DNA from: Actinomycetota bacterium
GTDB taxonomy: Bacteria > Actinomycetota > Actinomycetes > Actinomycetales > Actinomycetaceae
Assembly (NCBI GenBank): GCA_019425105.1
Contig: JAHYYD010000054.1
Coordinates: forward strand, 1 to 10,952
Length of the DNA stretch: 10,952 nucleotides
Direction: 5' to 3'
A program made the position numbers and the translations under genes. A model generated the notes under the pieces. It had not been told where the DNA came from, did no database searches, and saw nothing but the letters and a program-made list of their open reading frames with translations. Shown one piece after another: positions 1-5,901 of the stretch (its first letter is position 1; the number at the start of each line of letters is the position of its first letter).

Positions 1-1
1 A

Positions 2-79
2 GAAGGTGACAAATCCACCGCGGATTTCGTGACTGATCGTCGAGCCGCGCTTGGAAATCTGGAAGAACGAATCAAGTGA
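2..79 (+). CDS. C-terminal end of an unidentified protein (5' part outside window)
   Basis: Frame 2 is open from the left edge to a TGA at 77-79 and encodes 25 residues, beginning EGDKSTADFVTD and ending NLEERIK. The charged, helical ending is typical of a soluble protein C-terminus. A rho-independent terminator begins 8 bases after the stop, which supports this as the true end of a plus-strand gene. Too little is present to name the product. In some actinobacteria serC or a citrate synthase gene lies near DUF3027, but nothing in these residues identifies either. Confidence 0.6.
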   Translation, partial: EGDKSTADFVTDRRAALGNLEERIK

Positions 80-86
80 CTGTGCG

Positions 87-114
87 AAGCCGCCGTGGGA
101 TGGGGCGGTTTTTT
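87..114 (+). terminator. Rho-independent terminator of the partial left-edge gene
   Basis: A stem of AAGCCGCC (87-94) pairs with GGCGGTTT (104-111), including one G-T pair, around a 9-base loop. A run of six T (109-114) follows. It sits just downstream of the TGA at 77-79 and points rightward, so it should stop plus-strand transcription before the convergent DUF3027 gene. Confidence 0.8.
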
Positions 115-188
115 CTTGTGTGCTCACTGAACAATCGTGCCTGCTTGGGGGCGAGCACGCAAACAAAATCGCCGTATGCCCACTTGTT

Positions 189-225
189 GAGAAAGCACCC
201 GAGACCTGGTCTCGGATGCTTTCTC
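189..225 (-). terminator. Long hairpin between convergent genes, probable terminator of the csp-DUF3027 operon
   Basis: A nearly perfect 37-base inverted repeat: GAGAAAGCA-C-CCGAGACC pairs with GGTCTCGG-A-TGCTTTCTC, with a single C/A mismatch at 198/216. The centre is at 207. It lies 23 bases beyond the DUF3027 stop. Neither strand has a clean T-run after the stem. On the minus strand the T-rich part (TGCTTTCTC) is inside the 3' arm. It may act in both directions, as is common for U-poor actinobacterial terminators. The hairpin is seen directly; its role is inferred. Confidence 0.6.
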
Positions 226-248
226 TCAGTTCATCACGGAAGCGGGCG

Positions 249-1097
249 TCAGTCGGCCTGTTCGGAAGCCGCCGATGCTCCGGCCTCGTCCGCCTCGCCC
301 GTCGCGGCCTCGTCCGCCTTCGACTCCTCCGACACGCGCGGCATCGGCTCCGCATCGAGCGCCCCCTCGTTGATGCGCGACGGGCGCACCGGCCATGCCG
401 TGCCGTTCTTGGGGACGTCGGTCTCCGAGTGGGACCCACACGTGTGATCCAGGGACACGACGGCCCCGTCGTCGGTGGCCCACTCGTTCGCGCACACGCC
501 GAACATGGTGCGCATGTCGCCGCTCATCTTCATGAGGAAGCCGCACGAAGAGCAGGTGTTACGCGGGCGACGCCCCGACTTCGGCCCGCGCTCGGAATCG
601 TACCAGCGCTTAGCCGCCTGATCGCGCCCCTCCTGCGACAGGACGCGGGCTCGCCCCAGGCCAAGCTCGCGCACGATCGGCAGATCCGGGTCATCGCTCG
701 TGTCCTCGAACCCCTGCTCGAGGCGCTCGTCCTCCGCCTTGTAGGGCAGGACGTCGTCACGCGAAATATCCGAGGGACGCAGGCGTTCCTCCCACGGCAC
801 CCACTCGGGGGCGAGAAGCGCACCCTCGCGAGGAGTCATATCGACCTCGCACACGGTGGCGACGCGCCCGCGCGGCACGCGCGCGACCGTGACGGCCCAG
901 CACCAGCCCACGTACCCCGCGTCAGTCGACGCGAAATAGTGGGTGCCCAGGCGTTCCGACACCATCTCGAAGCCGACGTGATCGCCGACGGGACGCGGAT
1001 GGGCCACGGCCTCGGCGCCAGCGCGCGCGACGTCGACGGCGCCCTCGAGGACGGCGTCCTTCTTCACTGCCCGCACACGGGCCACAGTTTTAGGCAT
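249..1097 (-). CDS. DUF3027 domain protein with a Cys/His cluster
   Basis: This 282-residue protein matches the DUF3027 family of actinobacteria, which has no assigned function. Recognisable parts are the VGDHVGFE segment near residue 37, the aromatic stretch YVGWCWAVTVAR near residue 62 and the WYDSERGPKS segment before a possible zinc site. The site comprises C182 and C185 (CSSC), C202, and C220, with H218 and H223 beside the last. That is enough for one tetrahedral metal centre, but binding is inferred. The last 40 residues are Ala/Glu/Ser-rich and probably disordered. The start at 1097 (MPKTVARVRA) is chosen because the family begins near here and because it overlaps the end of the cold-shock gene by 8 bases, which suggests translational coupling. 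A further upstream ATG at 1190 would only read through the cold-shock gene in another frame. Confidence 0.85.
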   Translation of the reverse strand: MPKTVARVRAVKKDAVLEGAVDVARAGAEAVAHPRPVGDHVGFEMVSERLGTHYFASTDAGYVGWCWAVTVARVPRGRVATVCEVDMTPREGALLAPEWVPWEERLRPSDISRDDVLPYKAEDERLEQGFEDTSDDPDLPIVRELGLGRARVLSQEGRDQAAKRWYDSERGPKSGRRPRNTCSSCGFLMKMSGDMRTMFGVCANEWATDDGAVVSLDHTCGSHSETDVPKNGTAWPVRPSRINEGALDAEPMPRVSEESKADEAATGEADEAGASAASEQAD

Positions 1098-1467
1098 CAA
1101 ATTCCTCTGCGACGGCGCGCAGCACCTTCGCGATCTTGGTCGCGTTGTCCGGGTACGATCCGCGACGCAGGGCGGCACTCGACGAGTCAAGGAGCTTGAT
1201 CAGGTCCTCGACGACGGGCACCATCGCCTGCGGCTTGCGGCGCTTGGCTCGGGCAACGGAAGCTGTCTCCTTCAGGAAGCGCACGCTCAGGGCCTGCGGT
1301 CCCTTGCGTCCGTCAGCGACCGAATACTCCACGCGAGCACCCACTCGGGGGTTGGGGTGGTCGGCCGGCAGCGCGGACGAGTGGAGGAAGACATCCGCCC
1401 CGTCGTCTCCTGCGATGAAACCGAAACCGCGATCCGCGTCGAAGAACCTCACTTTACCGGTGGGCAT
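1090..1467 (-). CDS. Cold-shock domain protein with C-terminal extension
   Basis: A 125-residue cytoplasmic protein of the CspA family, expected to bind single-stranded RNA or DNA as an RNA chaperone. The cold-shock domain fills residues 1-67. RNP1 is GFGFI at 14-18 within DADRGFGFI, and RNP2 is VFLHS at 26-30. Ordinary CspA proteins are about 65-70 residues, so about 58 residues are extra: a basic linker (RAKRRK) and a predicted helical segment ending EEFDA. Extended forms of this kind are known in actinobacteria. The ATG at 1467 is supported by a strong Shine-Dalgarno sequence, AAGGAGGGG on the minus strand (1471-1479). The gene leads a two-gene operon, with its stop overlapping the DUF3027 start by 8 bases. 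Confidence 0.93.
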   Translation of the reverse strand: MPTGKVRFFDADRGFGFIAGDDGADVFLHSSALPADHPNPRVGARVEYSVADGRKGPQALSVRFLKETASVARAKRRKPQAMVPVVEDLIKLLDSSSAALRRGSYPDNATKIAKVLRAVAEEFDA

Positions 1468-1494
1468 AGTCCCCTCCTTCTCTCAATAGTCTGT

Positions 1495-1520
1495 GAGCCC
1501 AATGGGCTCCCCCTATCATA
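1495..1520 (-). promoter_or_regulatory. Probable csp promoter -10 box and 5'-end palindrome
   Basis: On the minus strand TATGAT (1515-1520) fits a -10 box, about 48 bases before the csp start. No good -35 is seen 16-18 bases upstream. Just downstream, where transcription would begin, is a perfect inverted repeat GAGCCC-ATT-GGGCTC (1495-1509). It could be an operator or a hairpin at the very 5' end of the csp mRNA. The remainder of the csp to paralogue-1 gap (1521-1650) shows no clear feature. Confidence 0.45.
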
Positions 1521-1653
1521 GGGCGCTCTCCCCGTGCGCGTGGGAGACGGGCCGTCGCCTGTAGCGAACAGCACCGCTCATCCCAGGAAGAGCCAACTTT
1601 CACGTAGACTGACCCCAGGGCAACAATCACGCGACGCTGGTTTCGTCACATGC

Positions 1654-1681
1654 TCGACAGGACCGTGTGGCGTGATGTATG
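1654..1681 (+). promoter_or_regulatory. Predicted promoter of TPM paralogue 1
   Basis: TCGACA (1654-1659, one mismatch to TTGACA) is followed after 16 bases by TGTATG (1676-1681) as a weak -10. Transcription would start near 1688, giving a leader of about 25 bases that holds the AGGAGG at 1703-1708. The same arrangement, with 16-base spacing and a nearly identical -10 to leader segment, recurs before paralogue 3. That recurrence is the main support, since the boxes alone are modest. Confidence 0.5.
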
Positions 1682-1698
1682 TTTCTCTGTTCGCCACT
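1675..1698 (+). repeat. Leader repeat, copy 1 (upstream of paralogue 1)
   Basis: This 24-base segment, starting ATGTATG and ending TCTGTTCGCCACT, is the same as 5862-5885 at 22 of 24 positions; the differences are at repeat positions 7 and 11. It covers the predicted -10 and transcription start, and is followed in both places by an AGGAGG-type ribosome site and a GTG start. Confidence 0.75.
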
Positions 1699-1713
1699 TC
1701 GCAGGAGGACCCA

Positions 1714-3792
1714 GTGTCACGATTCCGCCGCTTCAGCCTCGTCGCTGTGCTGACCACGTTACTGCTTGCACTCGGACTCCCGTCCTTCGCTGCCTCCCCC
1801 CTGAGCGTCAACGGAAGCGTGACAGACCCAGACGGATGGCTGTCTCACTCCGACCGTTCGTCGGTCGAGTCAGCCACGAGCAAGGCTGCGTCCCACGGCA
1901 TGAACGTCTCCGTCGTCTTTGTCGCAAACTTGTCGGGCATGGATGCGCAGACGTGGTGCCAGCAGACCGTCCAGCGTTCATCGTTGAACGCTGGAACCAT
2001 CGTCTACGTCATCGCCTACTCTGAGCGACACGACGCCGCATGCGTCTACAACGGGACTTCCCCGTCCGTGCTCCAAAGCGCGGTCAGGGCCTCGGAGGCT
2101 CAGCTGTCGTCGAAGCCGCTGACGTCCTCCGATGGCGCCAGGGGCGTCAACGCCTTCGTCGACACTCTCGTCAACGCAAACTCCTCGAGCCCATCGCGCT
2201 CAGGTTCGTCGAGCAATTCCAGGGCCTCCGAGTCCAGTTCCAGCGACGGCATGGGCGCGATCCTCGCCATCTTCTTGTTCCTCATCGTCCTGGTCGCCGG
2301 CTTTTGTGTCATCGGCTTCGCCGTGTCACGCTCGTCGAAGCGCAACAGGGTCGTCGCGCAGCAGGCGGCGCAGGTTGACGCCCAAGCCGCAGCACGGGCG
2401 GTCCAGGAAGCGAACCGCCAACTCCTGGCTGCCGATGAACAGATCCGCACGGCGTCAGACGAATTGGACTTCGCTCGTGCCCAGTTCGGCCTCGGCGCCA
2501 CCGATAGTTTCGCCCAAGCGATCGACATCGGTAAGGCGGCTGTCTCCCGCGGTTTCAGCGCACAATCCCAGATGAACTCGACGCCCGTACCCGCCGAGCA
2601 ACTGCGACTGGCCACCGCCATCATGGCCGACCTGGGGGCCAACATGAACCCGCTCAGCGCCATCCAGGCGTCGTTTGCAACCAAACGCGCCGAACAGGCG
2701 TCCCTCCCCCAGCGCATCAGCGAAGCACGCGAACGCCTCGCCGAAGAGCTCTCGGACCTCGAACGTGCGAAGGCCGAGCTTACCTCCATCGCGGCCCTGT
2801 ACCCGACGCAGATGCTCGCGTCCCTCCAGGACAATCCGGAGCAGGCCTCGGCGCTGCTTACCTCGGCTCGCAGCGCACTCGACGCCGCCGACGCGGCGGT
2901 ATCCACCGACCGCGCACGGGCCTCAAGCGCCCTCGACACCGCCCTGCGCGCCCTGACGATGGCAAAACACCAGACGGACGCGATTTTCTCCGCCAAGTCC
3001 GATCTGGACGCCATCCGCGATCGCCTCGTCGCCGCGATCAGCTCCATTTCTTCGGACATCACAGACGTCGACAACCTGGACACGGATCCGACCGTCTTCG
3101 ATCCGATGGTGGCCGACGCGCGGGCCGCGATCAAAGAGGCGCAGGCCGCGCTGGCAAACAACGGTGATCCGCTCGCCGCTCTCGAGCACCTTCGCATGGC
3201 CGAGGCGACACTCGACGCTGCGCTCGAGCCACTGCGCACGAAGGAGGAGGCCTACCAGAAGGCGTACGCCGCCGCGGAGGCGCAAATCTCCCTGGCGGAC
3301 TCGGCCGTGGCCCAGGCACAGCGCTACGTGCAGGGTCGGCGAGGCGCCATCGACCTGAATGTCCGTTCCACGCTCAACGACGCGGAGACCGCCCTCAGCA
3401 GCGCACGCGACGTGCTCGACGAGGACCCCGACGCTGCGATGTCCCATGCAACAAACGCGCGCGCCCTCGCCGATAACGTCATGGCGACGCCGATCCAGAA
3501 CGTCGGCGGCACGTGGGGACAGCCCACGGGGGGCAACGGATCCTTCACCGGATCCTCGCTGGGCGACTTCCTCCTGTGGTCGACTCTGTTCTCGAACGCC
3601 GGGTCTCACCATCACTATCACCATCACCACTACGACGACGATGACTTCGATCCCTTCCGCAGCGGATCGCGCTCCTCCGGCTCCGGCTGGTCCTTCGCCT
3701 CGGGCGGTGGTTCCGACTGGGGGTCGGGCGGCTCCGATTGGGGCAGCGGGAGCTCCGACTCCGGATGGTCGTCGGCCTCCGGCAGTTTCTGA
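1714..3792 (+). CDS. TPM-domain membrane protein, paralogue 1 (full-length form with His/Asp cluster and Gly/Ser/Trp tail)
   Basis: A 692-residue envelope protein. Residues 1-27 are a signal peptide (VSRFRRF, then a Leu/Ala core, ending near SFAA). Residues 30-170 form a divergent TPM (DUF477) domain, opening VTDPDGWLS, with C82 and C110 as a likely disulfide pair. A Ser-rich linker leads to one transmembrane helix at 180-205 (MGAILAIFLFLIVLVAG), followed by basic residues that place the rest in the cytoplasm. Residues 210-600 are helical and Ala/Glu/Leu-rich. They include ELTSIAALYP at 355-364 and three related units starting near 374, 458 and 546. The end carries a His cluster (H632-634, H636-639), four Asp (641-644) and a tail with SDWGSG repeated twice. 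Gly/Ser/Trp tails are common in TPM proteins. The GTG at 1714 is chosen for its AGGAGG (1703-1708) and for the signal peptide, which matches those of the two paralogues. The in-frame ATG at 1675 lies in the predicted -10 box. The exact role is unknown; a membrane-stress role is inferred from the neighbouring pspA. Confidence 0.85.
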   Translation: MSRFRRFSLVAVLTTLLLALGLPSFAASPLSVNGSVTDPDGWLSHSDRSSVESATSKAASHGMNVSVVFVANLSGMDAQTWCQQTVQRSSLNAGTIVYVIAYSERHDAACVYNGTSPSVLQSAVRASEAQLSSKPLTSSDGARGVNAFVDTLVNANSSSPSRSGSSSNSRASESSSSDGMGAILAIFLFLIVLVAGFCVIGFAVSRSSKRNRVVAQQAAQVDAQAAARAVQEANRQLLAADEQIRTASDELDFARAQFGLGATDSFAQAIDIGKAAVSRGFSAQSQMNSTPVPAEQLRLATAIMADLGANMNPLSAIQASFATKRAEQASLPQRISEARERLAEELSDLERAKAELTSIAALYPTQMLASLQDNPEQASALLTSARSALDAADAAVSTDRARASSALDTALRALTMAKHQTDAIFSAKSDLDAIRDRLVAAISSISSDITDVDNLDTDPTVFDPMVADARAAIKEAQAALANNGDPLAALEHLRMAEATLDAALEPLRTKEEAYQKAYAAAEAQISLADSAVAQAQRYVQGRRGAIDLNVRSTLNDAETALSSARDVLDEDPDAAMSHATNARALADNVMATPIQNVGGTWGQPTGGNGSFTGSSLGDFLLWSTLFSNAGSHHHYHHHHYDDDDFDPFRSGSRSSGSGWSFASGGGSDWGSGGSDWGSGSSDSGWSSASGSF

Positions 3793-3844
3793 CCCCGTGA
3801 CCCGCAGCGAGCGTTTATCAGTTCCCGACGAACAGGAGGGCAAC

Positions 3845-5719
3845 GTGTCACGGATCCGACGCCTCGGCCTCGTCGCCATCATGGCGGTTGCGCTGCTCGT
3901 CGGCGGCACGCCCGCATTCGCAACCGAGCCCCTCACCACAGAGGGACACGTCACCGATCCGGACTCTTTCCTGAGCGACGAGCAACGCGCAACGATCGAG
4001 TCTCCCGCGCAGGCGTTCTACACCACGTACAACACGATCATCGACGTCGTCGTGGTCCCCAATTTCTCCGACCAGAAACCGTCCGCTTGGTGTGAGGCTA
4101 CCCTCAAGCAATCACGCACAAGCGAAAAAGGCATCCTCTACGTTGTCTCCTACGAGGATGGCACGGATGCGTTCTGCACGGACGCGAAAATGGCTCGGGA
4201 GATGTCGGATTACAGCACCAGGATAATGATGGACAGCGCGCTCAGTGCCGCCCATCGCAAGTACAAAACAACGCCATTGCCCCCCGAAGAGGCAGCGGCA
4301 GGTGCCGAGGCCTTCATTCGCGACCTACGCAGCTCATATGACTTCAGCGCGGATCTAGCTGCCAGCCACCGCAAGAGCCAGGAACAAGAGAAAAAGGCGA
4401 GGGAAGAAAGAGAGCAGGAAGAAAAGAAGAGGAAGCGCGGCGCTAACATCCTCATATCTGCGGTCATTGTGATCGCCATTGTCTCCAACGTATGGGTGTG
4501 GGGGCGGAAATTGAACGGAGACGACGAACCCACTACTGAGACCACGTATCGTACCCCGGAGGCCGAGGATCGCACCCCGATCGTGGACACCGTGCGGCGC
4601 GACGCCCTGAGGGCCGCTGCGGAGGCCAGGCGGCGCCTGTCGGAGGCCGAGGAGCAGGTGCGCGCCGCGGAAGAGGACTGGAACTTCGCTCGCGCGCAGT
4701 TCGGTAGCGCTGCGACCGAACAGTTCGGGCGCCGCCTCGAGGCGGCAAAGGACGCTATTGCACGCGGCCTCGACACCTACGAACAGATAGAGCTCACCCC
4801 AGACGCTCACACCAAGCGACGCCTCGCCTCGACAATCACGGAGGATCTCGACAAGAACCTTCCGCCGCTCCAGGATGCTCGCCAGGAGTTCGCCGCACAG
4901 AGCGAGAAGCGGCTATCGCTTCCCGCGCAGGTCGCCGATGCCCGCGAGCGCCTCGTCGAGGAACTCGCTGACCTGGAGCGCGCGAAGGAAGAGCTGACGA
5001 GCATCGCGGGCCTCTATCCCGATTCGATGCTCGCTTCCCTCCAGGACAATCCGCAGCGCGCGGAACAACTGCTGGAGTCCGCTCGTGCGGCGTTGGAGAC
5101 GGCCGGCGCGCATCTCGACACCGATCCCACCCGCACTGCCTCGGCGCTGGATACCGCCCAGCGCGCACTGTCCATGGCAAACGCGCAGACGGATGCCATT
5201 TTCTCCGCAAAGACCGACCTCGATACATTCCGCGAGAAGCTCGCCGCTTCCATCGGTTCCGTGTCTCAGTCCCTCTCGGATGCGAAGAACTTCGATTCCG
5301 CCTCCGCTTCTTTCGCTCCCCTCCTGGACGAGGCAGAGGCTGCCATCGCCCGCGGCCAGCGGGCACTGGTCAGCGACGAGGACCCCCTCGGCGCTCTCGA
5401 GAGCCTGCGCGATGTGGAGCTCCGGCTGGAGGCGCTGCTCGCACCCCTGACGACTCAGGATGGCGCGCAGCGCGGGGCGCGAGAGACCGCCGAGCGCGAC
5501 ATCCGCAATGCCGATGCTGCCCTGACCCGGGCTCGCGAGCACTTGAACAGGCACGAAGGGTCGGCTCTATTCGACGTGAACAAGCTGATGCGCGAGGCCG
5601 AGCAAGCGATGACCGCGGCACGCGAAGCCCTCGACGAAGATCCCCTGCAGGCAAGCGCAGCGGCCTCGCGCGCCACGACGCTCGCTGAGCGAGCGATTGC
5701 AGCGCCAGTGCGACACTAG
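3845..5719 (+). CDS. TPM-domain membrane protein, paralogue 2 (no tail)
   Basis: A 624-residue relative of paralogue 1 with the same plan. The signal peptide covers 1-26 (VSRIRRLG core, PAFA before T27). The TPM domain covers about 28-165 (VTDPDSFLSDEQRA, VVPNFSDQ, YVVSYEDGTD), with C83 and C111 at the same 28-residue spacing. A highly charged stretch, rich in Lys, Glu and Arg and ending KKRKRG, runs directly into the transmembrane helix at 200-220. The cytoplasmic part has FARAQFGSAAT, ELTSIAGLYP, and three helical units of which the first starts at N402. The protein stops after the third unit (ending IAAPVRH), so it lacks the His/Asp cluster and Gly/Ser/Trp tail. The GTG at 3845 has AGGAGGG at 3834-3840. 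The 52-base gap after paralogue 1 shows no promoter, so the two are probably co-transcribed. No clear terminator follows. Confidence 0.85.
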   Translation: MSRIRRLGLVAIMAVALLVGGTPAFATEPLTTEGHVTDPDSFLSDEQRATIESPAQAFYTTYNTIIDVVVVPNFSDQKPSAWCEATLKQSRTSEKGILYVVSYEDGTDAFCTDAKMAREMSDYSTRIMMDSALSAAHRKYKTTPLPPEEAAAGAEAFIRDLRSSYDFSADLAASHRKSQEQEKKAREEREQEEKKRKRGANILISAVIVIAIVSNVWVWGRKLNGDDEPTTETTYRTPEAEDRTPIVDTVRRDALRAAAEARRRLSEAEEQVRAAEEDWNFARAQFGSAATEQFGRRLEAAKDAIARGLDTYEQIELTPDAHTKRRLASTITEDLDKNLPPLQDARQEFAAQSEKRLSLPAQVADARERLVEELADLERAKEELTSIAGLYPDSMLASLQDNPQRAEQLLESARAALETAGAHLDTDPTRTASALDTAQRALSMANAQTDAIFSAKTDLDTFREKLAASIGSVSQSLSDAKNFDSASASFAPLLDEAEAAIARGQRALVSDEDPLGALESLRDVELRLEALLAPLTTQDGAQRGARETAERDIRNADAALTRAREHLNRHEGSALFDVNKLMREAEQAMTAAREALDEDPLQASAAASRATTLAERAIAAPVRH

Positions 5720-5810
5720 AGGAGGCGTTCGACGACCCATTGCTTACCCCCGTCCGTGTAGGCGCAACTGTCACCCGTACCTGATCGTCGTATACACTCA
5801 TCACAGATCG

Positions 5811-5851
5811 ACATAATGTGACAGACCCTACAAGATTATGTGGACATTATG
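5811..5851. promoter_or_regulatory. AT-rich inverted repeat upstream of paralogue 3
   Basis: The 182-base gap between paralogues 2 and 3 is GC-rich on its left and AT-rich from about 5780. CATAATGT (5812-5819) is repeated inverted as ACATTATG (5844-5851). The second arm overlaps the predicted -35 box. A direct likeness is also visible: ATAATGTGACA at 5813-5823 and ATTATGTGGACA at 5835-5846. This arrangement suits a binding site for a dimeric regulator, but no regulator is identified. Confidence 0.4.
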
Positions 5852-5868
5852 ATCCGCAATCATGTATT
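5841..5868 (+). promoter_or_regulatory. Predicted promoter of TPM paralogue 3
   Basis: TGGACA (5841-5846, one mismatch to TTGACA), a 16-base spacer and TGTATT (5863-5868) copy the layout before paralogue 1. A TATGAT at 5848-5853 is an alternative -10 but has no partner -35. The promoter means paralogue 3, and perhaps pspA, can be transcribed apart from paralogues 1 and 2. Confidence 0.5.
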
Positions 5869-5885
5869 TTTATCTGTTCGCCACT
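5862..5885 (+). repeat. Leader repeat, copy 2 (upstream of paralogue 3)
   Basis: Partner of the repeat at 1675-1698, matching at 22 of 24 bases. Here the ATG at 5862 is not in frame with the GTG start at 5902, while the equivalent ATG before paralogue 1 is in frame. The shared part is therefore conserved as DNA or RNA rather than as an N-terminal extension. Confidence 0.75.
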
Positions 5886-5901
5886 CACCAAGGAGGATCG
5901 C

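Noticed and set aside
51..1199. 382-codon plus-strand open frame opposite DUF3027
   Set aside because: Arg/His-rich, low-complexity translation typical of GC-rich antisense frames; the minus strand carries a recognisable DUF3027 and cold-shock protein.
1534..1713. Longer N-terminus for TPM paralogue 1
   Set aside because: The extension has no ribosome site, runs through the predicted promoter and would bury the signal peptide. GTG at 1714 has AGGAGG and matches the N-termini of the other two paralogues.
2100..3239. 379-codon minus-strand frame inside paralogue 1
   Set aside because: Ser/Ala/Arg-rich shadow of an Ala-rich helical coding region; no ribosome site or family resemblance.
3607..3645. 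His-rich run as a cloning tag or assembly artefact
   Set aside because: It is interrupted by Tyr, uses mixed codons and runs smoothly into an Asp run and a natural Gly/Ser/Trp tail typical of TPM proteins.
3359..3844. Long upstream extension of paralogue 2 through the end of paralogue 1
   Set aside because: The translated stretch is Arg/Thr/Pro-rich and only reflects another frame of the paralogue 1 tail. The GTG at 3845 has an AGGAGGG and starts a clear signal peptide.
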